Shown: positions 56,808-64,000 of the stretch, piece by piece
How the letters are laid out: every line of letters starts with the position of its first letter
Numbering within the stretch: the stretch's first letter is position 1
Assembly (NCBI GenBank): GCA_002404895.1
Contig: DHKO01000015.1
Span: 21,379 to 85,378, forward strand
Length of the DNA stretch: 64,000 bases
From: Treponema sp. UBA4692
GTDB taxonomy: Bacteria > Spirochaetota > Spirochaetia > Treponematales > Treponemataceae
Reading direction: 5' to 3'
The notes under the pieces: model-generated
What the model saw: only the letters and a program-made list of their open reading frames with translations
Databases searched by the model: none
Told to the model about the DNA's origin: nothing
Program-made: the position numbers and the translations under genes

Positions 56808-57062
56808 CTTGTTGCTGTGCTGACAGTCCCCTTGTTACTGTGTTGACAATATGCTTGTTAGTACACAGTCAATAGGCTTGCCAGCGTACTAACAGCCAGC
56901 CAGTTATTGCAGTAACAATGTGTTTGCTATTGCTCTAACAGTCAGCCGATTACTACAGTAACTAAGTGCGCGTTATTTCGCTGGCGGAATCCGCGTCGTT
57001 ATACTGGCGGTAATTGCGTCATTGTGTTGACGTTTGCTCCGTCGTTATAATGACGTAAACCG
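56808..57062. repeat. 23-bp tandem array with dyad cores upstream of tRNA-Val
   Basis: Eleven consecutive units, starting at 56808, 56831, 56854, 56877, 56900, 56923, 56946, 56969, 56992 (25 bp), 57017 and 57040. Units are degenerate but most contain a dyad such as GTTA-TTGCAG-TAAC, TTACT-AC-AGTAA, CGTCA-TTGTGT-TGACG or CGTC-GTTATAAT-GACG. No open reading frame spans it. The period is about two DNA helical turns, so dyads face the same side. Confidence 0.8.
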
Positions 57063-57139
57063 CATTCGGATTTGCGTCGAGTGTAATTTTGCGCATTTCT
57101 GCCTGATTAAGAAAAAATCGGTTTTTCCATAAAATCCTA

Positions 57140-57169
57140 TTGACTGTTTTTTTAATCTTTTGCTATAAT
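57140..57169 (+). promoter_or_regulatory. Promoter of tRNA-Val
   Basis: TTGACT (57140-57145), 18-base spacer, TATAAT (57164-57169), start expected about 57176. Confidence 0.8.
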
Positions 57170-57183
57170 TATATTCACGTTTT

Positions 57184-57257
57184 GCGGGGTTAGCTCAGTT
57201 GGTTAGAGCATCACGTTGACATCGTGGGGGTCAGTAGTTCGAATCTACTATTCCGCA
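57184..57257 (+). tRNA. tRNA-Val (anticodon GAC)
   Basis: Full cloverleaf: acceptor GCGGGGT/ATTCCGC (with G-U pairs), D-arm GCTCAGTTGGTTAGAGC, anticodon stem TCACG/CGTGG with loop TTGACAT giving anticodon GAC, and T-arm AGTAG-TTCGAAT-CTACT. The discriminator is A and CCA is not encoded. It lies 140 bp upstream of valS, the enzyme that charges it. Confidence 0.95.
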
Positions 57258-57265
57258 TAAGAATT

Positions 57266-57290
57266 AAGTCGCTTTCGGGCGGCTTTTTTT
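57266..57290 (+). terminator. Terminator after tRNA-Val
   Basis: AGTCGC-TTTCG-GGCGGCT with following T7. Confidence 0.75.
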
Positions 57291-57397
57291 GTCTTTACTT
57301 CTGAAATCTTCCCTAAATTCCTCTTTAATTGAATTCTGCATTTAAATTCATTATACTTTACGAAAATTTTCGATTTTATAGAAAGGACGCTTGTGCA

Positions 57398-60121
57398 ATG
57401 AAAGCTATCGAACTTGAGAAAGTCTATAATCCTAAAGATTTTGAAGACAGAATTTATAATGACTGGGTTGAGAAAGGCTATTTTAAGCCTGCCAGCGACA
57501 AAGATTCGCCTGTTCATTCTCAGAAAAAATCAAACATAAAATATACAGTGGTAATTCCGCCGCCGAACGTTACCGGCGTTCTTCACATGGGACACGGCTT
57601 GAACAACACTTTGCAGGACGTTGTTGTTCGCTATCACAGAATGAAAGGAGATGACACTCTCTGGATTCCTGGAACTGACCATGCCGGAATCGCGACGCAG
57701 AACGTTGTTGAAAAGCAGCTTAAAAAAGAGAGTAAGACGCGGAACGACTTGGGGCGCGAGGCTTTCACTGAGCGGACCTGGGAAGTTACACACAAGCACC
57801 ACGACATTATCGTAAAGCAGCAGAAAAAGCTCGGAAACTCTGTTGACTGGAGCCGCGAGCGTTTTACTTATGACGAAGGGCTTTCAAAGGCTGTCCGCGA
57901 TGTTTTCGTTACATTGTATGAGCGCGGCTTGATGTATAAAGGACAGTATCTTGTGAACTGGTGTCCTCGCTGCGGAACTGCTCTTGCCGACGATGAAGTT
58001 GAGCATGAAGACACTGCCGGCGCAATGTATCATATTTATTACAATTACGCTGACGGCTCAGGAAGAATCGAGGTGGCGACAACTCGCCCTGAAACTTTCT
58101 TTGGCGATACAGCGGTTGCGGTAAATCCAAGCGACGAGCGTTATAAGAATCTAGTCGGAAAAAAAGTTCTTCTCCCTTTAATCAACAAGGAAATCCCGAT
58201 TATCGCCGACGCTTATGTTGACAAGGAATTCGGGACTGGAATGGTGAAAATCACTCCTGCGCACGACCCTAACGACTGGGAAGTCGGAAAACGCCACAAT
58301 CTTGAAATCATAAATCTTTTGAATCCGGACGGAACTCTCAACAATAATGTTCCTGAAAAATACCGCGGTCTGAAGCCTGATGCCGCAAGAAAACTTGTTA
58401 TTGAAGATTTGACTGTAAGCGGAAATTTCAAGGGCGAGGAAAAGATGACTCATTCTGTTGGACACTGTTACCGCTGCCACACCGTTGTTGAGCCTTATCT
58501 TTCTTATCAGTGGTTTGTAAAGATGAAGCCGCTTGCTGAAAAAGCTTTGAAAGCGTGGAAAGACGGCGAAGTTGTTTTCTTTCCGAAAAAATGGGAAAAC
58601 ACTTATACTCACTGGCTCGAAAATATCCGCGACTGGTGCGTGAGCCGCCAAATCTGGTGGGGACACAGAATCCCTGTCTGGTACTGCGACTGCGGCGAGA
58701 CAATCGTAAGCCGTGAAGACCCGAAAAAATGCCCGAAATGCGGCGCGGATTCTTCTCATCTGAAGCAAGATCCTGATGTTCTCGACACTTGGTTCTCTTC
58801 TTGGCTTTGGCCGTTCTCAACTTTGGGCTGGCCTGAAAATACCGAAGATTTTAAGAAATTCTATCCGACAACTGCTCTTGTTACCGCTTACGATATTATT
58901 TTCTTCTGGGTCAGCCGAATGATTATGGCCGGCCTTGAATTCACTGGAAAAGCTCCGTTCCATGACATCTATATTCATGGTCTTGTGCGCGACAAGCAGG
59001 GAAGAAAAATGTCGAAGTCGCTTGGAAACGGAATCGACCCGCTTGAAATCATCGACCAGTACGGCGCGGACGCTCTCAAATTCACTTTGACTTATCTTGC
59101 GGCCCAGGGACAGGATATTTTGATTGACAACGACTCGTTCAAATTCGGCTCGAAATTCTGCAACAAAGTCTGGAACGCAAGCCGGTACATTCTCGGAAAT
59201 CTTGAGGGAAGAAATCTCGTTCCTGTAAAAGATGAGGAGCTGACTGAGCTTGACAAATGGATTTACACAGAGCTGAACGAAGCGGCGAAAAATGCGCGCG
59301 CGGCTCTTGATTCTTACCGCTACAACGATGCGGCAAGCGCGGTTTACGAATATTTCTGGAACAATTTCTGCGACTGGTATGTTGAGGCGACAAAACTTGT
59401 GTTCTGGCGCGGAACTGAAGAAGAAAAAGACAGGCAGATTTCTGTCTTGCTCAATGTCCTTGAAGAGTCGCTTAGGCTTTTGCATCCGTTCATTCCGTTT
59501 GTAACCGAAGAAATTTACTCAAAGCTTCCGCGAAAGGAAATCAACGAGAACCGCTCAAAGACAGAAAACAACAAGATTCTTCCGGCTGAAACTTATGACG
59601 GGCTTTTGGTTTCAGCTCCTTATCCAGAATTCAATTCTGCACGTGAGGACGGAAAAATCACGGCGCGCTTTAACGCCCTTAAAGACGTAATCAGAAGCGT
59701 GCGCGGACTTAGGAACGAGTGCGGTGTAAATCCTGCCGACAAAATCAATCTCGCCTTGCTTGTTGTGAAAGGAAGCGCGGCTGAAGTCTGCAAAGAAAAA
59801 GCCGATATGATTCAGCTTCTTGCAGGTCTTTCGAAAATCGAATTTGTCGATGAAAAGCCTGCGAAGTCAATCGGAACTGTCGGAACTGGATTTGAGGCGT
59901 TCATTCTTCTTGACGGCAACATCAACAAGGAACAGCTTTTGAAGCATTTCAACAAGGACTTGGAAACAGGCAAGAAAGATGCTGAAAGAATCGAGTTCAA
60001 GCTCAACGGAAAATTCGGACAGCACGCTCCGGCGGAAGTTGTTCAGGCTGAGCGCGACAAGCTCGTTGAAATCAAGAGGCGCATAGAGAAACTTGAATCT
60101 TACGTTGCTGCGCTGAATTAG
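57398..60121 (+). CDS. valS: Valyl-tRNA synthetase
   Basis: A 907-residue class I aminoacyl-tRNA synthetase that charges tRNA-Val. The HIGH region is PPPNVTGVLHMGHGL, the KMSKS loop is GRKMSKSLGNGIDP, and VEPYLSYQWFVKMKPLAEKA and DTWFSSWLWPFSTLGW are ValRS segments. A zinc-like Cys set appears in CDCGETIVSREDPKKCPKCG. The C-terminal arm ends in a coiled coil typical of ValRS. The start at 57398 follows AAAGGA; earlier in-frame codons belong to the leader. No T-box motif is present upstream. Confidence 0.96.
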   Translation: MKAIELEKVYNPKDFEDRIYNDWVEKGYFKPASDKDSPVHSQKKSNIKYTVVIPPPNVTGVLHMGHGLNNTLQDVVVRYHRMKGDDTLWIPGTDHAGIATQNVVEKQLKKESKTRNDLGREAFTERTWEVTHKHHDIIVKQQKKLGNSVDWSRERFTYDEGLSKAVRDVFVTLYERGLMYKGQYLVNWCPRCGTALADDEVEHEDTAGAMYHIYYNYADGSGRIEVATTRPETFFGDTAVAVNPSDERYKNLVGKKVLLPLINKEIPIIADAYVDKEFGTGMVKITPAHDPNDWEVGKRHNLEIINLLNPDGTLNNNVPEKYRGLKPDAARKLVIEDLTVSGNFKGEEKMTHSVGHCYRCHTVVEPYLSYQWFVKMKPLAEKALKAWKDGEVVFFPKKWENTYTHWLENIRDWCVSRQIWWGHRIPVWYCDCGETIVSREDPKKCPKCGADSSHLKQDPDVLDTWFSSWLWPFSTLGWPENTEDFKKFYPTTALVTAYDIIFFWVSRMIMAGLEFTGKAPFHDIYIHGLVRDKQGRKMSKSLGNGIDPLEIIDQYGADALKFTLTYLAAQGQDILIDNDSFKFGSKFCNKVWNASRYILGNLEGRNLVPVKDEELTELDKWIYTELNEAAKNARAALDSYRYNDAASAVYEYFWNNFCDWYVEATKLVFWRGTEEEKDRQISVLLNVLEESLRLLHPFIPFVTEEIYSKLPRKEINENRSKTENNKILPAETYDGLLVSAPYPEFNSAREDGKITARFNALKDVIRSVRGLRNECGVNPADKINLALLVVKGSAAEVCKEKADMIQLLAGLSKIEFVDEKPAKSIGTVGTGFEAFILLDGNINKEQLLKHFNKDLETGKKDAERIEFKLNGKFGQHAPAEVVQAERDKLVEIKRRIEKLESYVAALN

Positions 60122-60190
60122 TTTGACGAGTCGGCTTTTGTGCCGGATAATGGTCAGCACAAAATTGTCAGGAAGAACAGGGGGCGAGAC

Positions 60191-60829
60191 ATGGGAATAA
60201 AATATGAGATGAAAACTGAGAAGCCTGAGAAGATGGGCAACAAGGAAGCTCAGGAGCTTAAGAATATTGTCTTGGCTCCGTATATGCAGCTTGCCACGGG
60301 GCTTATCGGAAAGGCTCGGCACGCGGGCGGAAATATGTTCCGTCATCAGATGGACACGCTTGCGATTCTTATTGACTATGGCTACATCGACTCTGTTCTT
60401 TTGAAGGCGAGCGTTGTTCACGACACTGTTGAGGATATAAAGGATTTTGACAAAAGTCTGATTGCCAACGCCGATTCCGAGGGCGAGGAAGTCTTGAAGC
60501 TTGTTCTTGAGGTTACAAGGCGCGAGGACGAAAGCAAGAAGCAGTTTTTGCAGCGGATTCTTGACAGCGGCAGCCAAAAGGCAAAAATCCTGAAGTGCGC
60601 TGACAGAATCTCGAATATGATTTCGCTCGGATATGTTACTGACCCGCATTTTATCGAGCGTTACTGCGACGAGACCGAATATTTTCTTCTTCCGATGGCT
60701 CTTGAGATTGATTTCAATATGTATCACGAGCTTATAAACCTGATAATGACGCGCAGACGTTATCTTGAGGACGGAGGATATTTTGACAGCCGCCACAAAG
60801 ACACGAACAGCGACGACAGCACAAAATGA
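60191..60829 (+). CDS. HD-domain protein, RelA/SpoT hydrolase-like
   Basis: A 212-residue HD phosphohydrolase resembling the (p)ppGpp hydrolase half of Rel/SpoT (MESH1-type). Motifs: GGNMFRHQMDTLAILIDYGY (H...), ASVVHDTVEDIKDF (HD...ED) and ILKCADRISNMISLG (the K-ADR-NM signature). There is no synthetase domain, so it may clear alarmones, or act on a related nucleotide. The start at 60191 is chosen over GTG 60140 because of the purine/G-rich site before it; the difference is 17 residues. It follows valS by about 70 bp, perhaps in one operon. Confidence 0.82.
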   Translation: MGIKYEMKTEKPEKMGNKEAQELKNIVLAPYMQLATGLIGKARHAGGNMFRHQMDTLAILIDYGYIDSVLLKASVVHDTVEDIKDFDKSLIANADSEGEEVLKLVLEVTRREDESKKQFLQRILDSGSQKAKILKCADRISNMISLGYVTDPHFIERYCDETEYFLLPMALEIDFNMYHELINLIMTRRRYLEDGGYFDSRHKDTNSDDSTK

Positions 60830-60976
60830 AACTTATATAGAAGAAATGGCGGAAAATTATGAATCTCGTTCAAAGAGATGATTTGTTCTGCCGTTTTTTA
60901 TTTTTGCCCGCAGTTTACGGCGATAATTTTTTTATAGACGGTTTTTAGAAAAATCATTATATTTATTTTGTTATTT

Positions 60977-60993
60977 AAATTGAAATTCAATTT
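60977..60993. promoter_or_regulatory. Palindrome in the gap leader
   Basis: AAATTGAA-A-TTCAATTT, perfect eight-base arms, directly upstream of the gap ribosome site. It could be an operator or a weak mRNA hairpin. Confidence 0.4.
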
Positions 60994-61007
60994 ATAGGAG
61001 AATAAAA

Positions 61008-62081
61008 ATGGCAGTAAAAGTTGCTATTAACGGTTTTGGCCGTATCGGACGCTTGGCATTCCGCCAGATGTTTGCAGCAGATGGTTACGAAGTTGTAGCT
61101 ATCAATGATCTTACAAGCCCAAAAATGCTTGCTCACCTTTTGAAATACGACACAGCTCAGGGCGGATACGCAGGAAGAATCGGCGAGAACAAGCACACAG
61201 TTTCTTACATTGATGATGTTCTTGCAGAAGACGGAAAAACAGTAACAAAGCCAGGCGCAATCGTTGTAGATGGAAAAACAATCACAATCTACAAAGAGGC
61301 TAATGCTGCTAATCTTCCATGGGGAAAACTTGGCGTAGACGTTGTCCTTGAATGCACAGGATTCTATGTTTCAAAGGCTAAATCACAGGCTCACATTGAT
61401 GCCGGCGCAAAGAAAGTTGTAATTTCAGCTCCTGCTGGAAACGACCTTCCAACAATTGTTTACAATGTAAACCACAAGACTCTCACAAAGAATGACAACA
61501 TCATTTCAGCGGCTTCTTGCACAACAAACTGCTTGGCTCCAATGGCTAAAGCATTGAATGATTTTGCTCCAATCCAGAGCGGAATCATGTCTACAATCCA
61601 CGCTTACACTGGCGACCAGATGATTCTTGACGGTCCACAGCGCAAAGGCGATCTTCGCCGCTCACGCGCAGGCGCTGCAAACATCGTTCCTAACTCAACA
61701 GGTGCTGCAAAGGCTATCGGTCTTGTAATTCCTGAATTGAACGGAAAATTGATTGGTTCAGCTCAGCGTGTTCCAGTTCCAACAGGATCTACAACAATCT
61801 TGACTGCTGTTATCAAGACAAACAAAGAAGTAACAAAAGAAGCTATCAACGCTGCAATGAAAGCTGAGGCTACTGAGTCTTTCGGATACAACGAGGATCA
61901 GATTGTTTCTTCTGATGTAATCGGAATGAGATTCGGTTCTTTGTTCGATGCAACACAGACAATGGTTTCTAAGATTTCTGACGACACATATCAGGTACAG
62001 GTTGTTTCTTGGTATGACAACGAGAACTCTTACACAAGCCAGATGGTACGCACAATCAAATACTTCGCAGAGAACTGCTAA
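61008..62081 (+). CDS. gap: Glyceraldehyde-3-phosphate dehydrogenase
   Basis: A 357-residue glycolytic enzyme. NAD-binding start VAINGFGRIGRLAFRQM, active-site SCTTNCLAPMAKAL with the catalytic Cys, and the ending SWYDNENSYTSQMVRTIKYF are all standard. Like other treponemal and bacteroidal GAPDHs it has a small insertion near residues 60-90 (GRIGENKHTVSYIDD). Codon use is more biased than in neighbours (for example ACA, GCT, CTT), as expected for a very highly expressed gene. AGGAG lies upstream and a terminator follows. Confidence 0.97.
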   Translation: MAVKVAINGFGRIGRLAFRQMFAADGYEVVAINDLTSPKMLAHLLKYDTAQGGYAGRIGENKHTVSYIDDVLAEDGKTVTKPGAIVVDGKTITIYKEANAANLPWGKLGVDVVLECTGFYVSKAKSQAHIDAGAKKVVISAPAGNDLPTIVYNVNHKTLTKNDNIISAASCTTNCLAPMAKALNDFAPIQSGIMSTIHAYTGDQMILDGPQRKGDLRRSRAGAANIVPNSTGAAKAIGLVIPELNGKLIGSAQRVPVPTGSTTILTAVIKTNKEVTKEAINAAMKAEATESFGYNEDQIVSSDVIGMRFGSLFDATQTMVSKISDDTYQVQVVSWYDNENSYTSQMVRTIKYFAENC

Positions 62082-62101
62082 GGTTAGATAGAATCTGACA
62101 C

Positions 62102-62135
62102 AAAGGGCATTCCTAAAATGGGATGCCTTTTTTTA
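62102..62135 (+). terminator. Terminator of gap
   Basis: AAAGGGCATTCC-TAAAAT-GGGATGCCTTT with seven T. Confidence 0.85.
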
Positions 62136-62221
62136 TGCATTGATTGTTCTTTCAAGTTGAACAGCCCGCAAACTTTTCAAGTTATGCTTCGGCACAATGC
62201 TACGCACTTGCTTGCATTGTG

Positions 62222-62254
62222 GGTTAGAACAATCAAATGCTTTGCAGAGAACTG
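62222..62254 (+). pseudogene. gap: Duplicated 3' end of gap
   Basis: Bases here translate as VRTIKCFAENC, matching the gap C-terminus VRTIKYFAENC almost exactly, and lie 140 bp beyond the gap stop. No other part of gap is present. Confidence 0.7.
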
Positions 62255-62293
62255 TGATTTTTTTTGCGGGAAAGCACGTAAATCGATTGGCTG

Positions 62294-63217
62294 TTATTTT
62301 ATGCCGTCATGCCTGCATAGAAAATCGCAGAAAGTGCAGATGTCGTTTGTGCGGGCATTGCATGGAAATTTTTCACCTGATTTTTCAAGCTTTTTCGCGT
62401 GTTTTAAAAGTCCGTCGCAAAAACAGGCTTGAACCATCTTGTTTTCTTTTGCATTTTCCATGATTTTTTCAAAGCTGTCGGTGATTTTTCCGATGAAAAG
62501 CGCGCTGTTCTCGTTCGCAAATCCGCAGCACGGAGCAATGTCGCCTGTCGGATGGACAAAGAGAATCTGACCCGGCCCTTCGCAGAAATCTTCCTTGAAC
62601 CATTTTTTGCTTTGCCAGCCGCGTTTGTCGTCGCCTTGAAAAGTCTGCGGAAGAATAAAAATGTCCGCCGAAAAATCTTCGGAAAGAGAGTCTAGCTCGT
62701 TTTCAAGTTTTTCTGATTTTTCGTCGTCTAAAAGCGGATCCGCCACCGCCTGGATCGTCAAAATTTCTTCTCCGAAAATCTCGTTCACAGTTTTGCAGAA
62801 TGTTCTGATTCTTTCGTATTTTTGCGCATGGAAATTGTCGTAGCTCACGCCGATTTTACCATCGTAGCCCGCATCGCAGATTTTTTGTAAGGTTTCGCGC
62901 AGGTCGCTTTCGGTTTTCCACCAGTCGCCGTTTGTCATAATCTGGTCGAACATAAAGTCGTTTTTTCGCGCGAATTTTATTGTTTCGGTCATAAAATCAA
63001 GAGCAAGAAAAGGCTCGCCGCCAGAAAATCCGATTTTGTCGATTTTTGATTCGGAATTGTTTTTGCAGGAAAGAATCAACTTTTTTGCGTCCCCGGTGTT
63101 TAGCTTTGTCGGAAGCCGGTTTACAAAACAGTGCGCGCAGCGGAGATTGCACAAAGTTGTGCAGGCGAAAATTATTTCTGTAGGATTGAAGCCTTTTGAA
63201 CTGGAGTTTTTTTTCAT
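62294..63217 (-). CDS. Radical SAM protein with SPASM-like C-terminal cysteines
   Basis: A 307-residue enzyme with the radical SAM cluster motif CNLRCAHC near residue 23 and GFSGGEPFLA (the GGE motif). The C-terminal third has several Cys: GDIAPCCGFANE, ACFCDG, FPCNARTNDICTFCDFLC. Such an arrangement is typical of SPASM or twitch domains that bind extra Fe-S clusters, as in peptide- and protein-modifying enzymes. No RiPP precursor or transporter is visible nearby, so the substrate is unknown. TATAAT lies eight bases before the ATG, with no ribosome site. Confidence 0.85.
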   Translation of the reverse strand: MKKNSSSKGFNPTEIIFACTTLCNLRCAHCFVNRLPTKLNTGDAKKLILSCKNNSESKIDKIGFSGGEPFLALDFMTETIKFARKNDFMFDQIMTNGDWWKTESDLRETLQKICDAGYDGKIGVSYDNFHAQKYERIRTFCKTVNEIFGEEILTIQAVADPLLDDEKSEKLENELDSLSEDFSADIFILPQTFQGDDKRGWQSKKWFKEDFCEGPGQILFVHPTGDIAPCCGFANENSALFIGKITDSFEKIMENAKENKMVQACFCDGLLKHAKKLEKSGEKFPCNARTNDICTFCDFLCRHDGIK

Positions 63218-63315
63218 AATAGAAAATTATATCATAAGAAGAAAAAGTTTTTCGTTTTTAGGATTGAGAAAATTTCGATTTCTGCAAATTTTTTTTGTGA
63301 GATAAGGAATTGTTT

Positions 63316-63470
63316 TGCGGGGCGTTACGGGCGCGGCTCAGGCATAGCTTTCGCCGAGACTCGCCTAGAAACTCACCTCGTGAGTTTCTTCGTCTGCGAC
63401 GAACGGCTCCCTACGTAGAAAGGGTAGGGCGCAACGAAGTGCGGCCGTAGGGGAAGACTTTCCCCTTTTT
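63316..63470 (+). ncRNA. GC-rich multi-hairpin element before pgk
   Basis: About 155 bp much richer in GC than the surroundings. Consecutive stems: CTC(A)GGC/GCCGAG (63338-63358), GAAACTCAC-CTC-GTGAGTTTC (63368-63388), TTCGTC-TGC-GACGAA (63389-63403), CCCTAC/GTAGGG (63409-63429) and a terminator GGGGAA-GAC-TTTCCCC with T-run (63450-63470). It could be a small structured RNA or a repetitive palindromic element. No protein frame stands out. Confidence 0.5.
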
Positions 63471-63489
63471 GTCTAAAAAAATTAAATTA

Positions 63490-63518
63490 TTGAATTTTCA
63501 GCCTGAAATTATTATATT
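63490..63518 (+). promoter_or_regulatory. Promoter of pgk
   Basis: TTGAAT (63490-63495), 17-base spacer, TATATT (63513-63518), downstream of the multi-hairpin element's terminator. Confidence 0.75.
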
Positions 63519-63553
63519 TAAAGCGGTATTTCTGTTTATAAAGGAGAAATAAG

Positions 63554-64000
63554 ATGATTAAGACAGTAAAAGACGTTGACTTGAAAGGCAAACGCATTAT
63601 CATGCGCGTTGATTTTAACGTTCCTATGAAAGACGGTGTTGTTCAGGACGACACACGCATTATGGCGGCTCTTCCTACAATTAAATATATTCTTGAGCAG
63701 AATCCGCGCTCGCTTGTTCTGATGAGCCATCTCGGAGACCCGAACAAAGATGTGAAAAAAGCAAAAGAGAAGGCTGAAAAAGCCGGAAAAACTTGGACAG
63801 AAGCAGATTCTGAAAAATTCATCAACGGAAAAAACAGAATGAAGCCTGTTGTTGAATATTTTGCTTCAAAGCTCGGAAAACCTGTAACTTTCTTGCCGGA
63901 CGCTCTTGGACAGAAAGCTGCAATCGACGCTCTTCCTGAAGGCGCAGTTGCAATGCTCGAAAATGTCCGCTTCCATAAAGAAGAAACTTCAAAAGACGCT
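63554..64000 (+). CDS. pgk: Phosphoglycerate kinase, N-terminal part
   Basis: The first 149 codons of a glycolytic kinase; the gene runs off the right edge. The PGK signature KRIIMRVDFNVPMKDGVVQD is present, followed by TRIMAALPTIKYILEQ, LMSHLGDPNKD and the end segment AVAMLENVRFHKEE. The loop after SHLG has Asp instead of the usual Arg/Lys, and an insertion with many Lys/Glu (KKAKEKAEKAGKTWTEADSE) is present. GGAG lies nine bases upstream. It is the second glycolytic gene here after gap, but has its own promoter. Confidence 0.95.
   Translation, partial: MIKTVKDVDLKGKRIIMRVDFNVPMKDGVVQDDTRIMAALPTIKYILEQNPRSLVLMSHLGDPNKDVKKAKEKAEKAGKTWTEADSEKFINGKNRMKPVVEYFASKLGKPVTFLPDALGQKAAIDALPEGAVAMLENVRFHKEETSKDA

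Noticed and set aside
56808..57062. Possible CRISPR array before tRNA-Val
   Set aside because: The 23-bp units are degenerate and directly adjacent; there is no constant repeat plus spacer pattern.
57258..57397. T-box riboswitch controlling valS
   Set aside because: The leader is short, carries only the tRNA terminator hairpin and lacks the T-box sequence and a Val specifier stem.
1..64000. Insertion sequences, prophage or integrase genes
   Set aside because: No transposase, integrase or phage structural gene was recognised in any frame; only short repeats and gene-end duplications suggest past movement.

Overview
The window looks like a chromosomal segment of a gut-type Treponema (Spirochaetota). 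The evidence is a moderate-to-low GC content; spirochaete-flavoured families such as the UPF0164-like outer-membrane protein, a DUF5312-like protein, a FlgD-like/OmpA fusion and TRL; flagellar and chemotaxis genes; an Rnf operon; and lipoproteins with loose Treponema-style lipoboxes. It is mostly housekeeping sequence in short operons, interrupted by one addiction/defence island and several repeat-rich intergenic stretches. I assign the organism from gene content only.

Layout. 1-4.9 kb: end of a HAD phosphatase and a GldA/GldF/GldG-like ABC exporter with a DUF4340 protein. 4.9-9.1 kb: an accessory island with a candidate type I toxin-antitoxin element, a VapC/antitoxin pair bracketed by duplicated 3' ends of the neighbouring enzyme, and a large MmeI-family (type IIL) restriction-modification enzyme. 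9.3-12.1 kb: zinc-chaperone-like GTPase, two small lipoproteins and a second copy of the type I element. 12.2-25.9 kb: RNase Y, LptB/A/C, CheR/CheB, isoprenoid synthase with TPR and RseC-like genes, RlmE, a LysM/M23 peptidase, an ECF sigma/anti-sigma operon, FliL-like protein and HflX. 25.9-39.8 kb: a large acidic-repeat membrane protein with a prepilin-peptidase-like partner, a thioesterase, a DUF5312-like protein, a reduced Rnf operon, and an outer-membrane protein pair. 40-49.8 kb: FlgN-like and FliS chaperones, FtsH, a LolA-like protein, a RodZ-like protein, RimO and a UvrD-family helicase. 49.9-64 kb: NhaC antiporter, 2-hydroxyacid dehydrogenase, an unrecognised small basic protein, a LivJ-like binding protein, a pectate lyase broken at a poly-G tract, tRNA-Val next to valS, a (p)ppGpp-hydrolase-like HD protein, gap, an orphan radical SAM/SPASM enzyme and the start of pgk.

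Most striking points. (1) Two copies of a roughly 255-nt element share the same architecture: a sigma70 promoter, a 27- or 32-residue single-span peptide, 5' and 3' ends that pair with a compensatory base change, and a promoter on the opposite strand that would make a short antisense RNA ending at a shared hairpin. This is the plan of a type I toxin-antitoxin system. (2) The pectate lyase is split by a G8 tract and would be restored in frame by G7, so it may be phase variable. (3) Two non-coding tandem arrays (41-bp and 23-bp units) carry internal dyads; the 23-bp array lies directly upstream of tRNA-Val/valS. (4) The Rnf operon has no rnfC, its RnfB lacks the ferredoxin domains, and its RnfD lacks the recognisable flavin-attachment threonine motif. 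(5) Several genes (cheR, lptC, ispA-like, hflX) have a good -10 element 6-7 nt upstream of the start codon and no ribosome binding site, which predicts leaderless mRNAs. (6) Several structured or covarying intergenic repeats are present, including a GC-rich multi-hairpin element before pgk.
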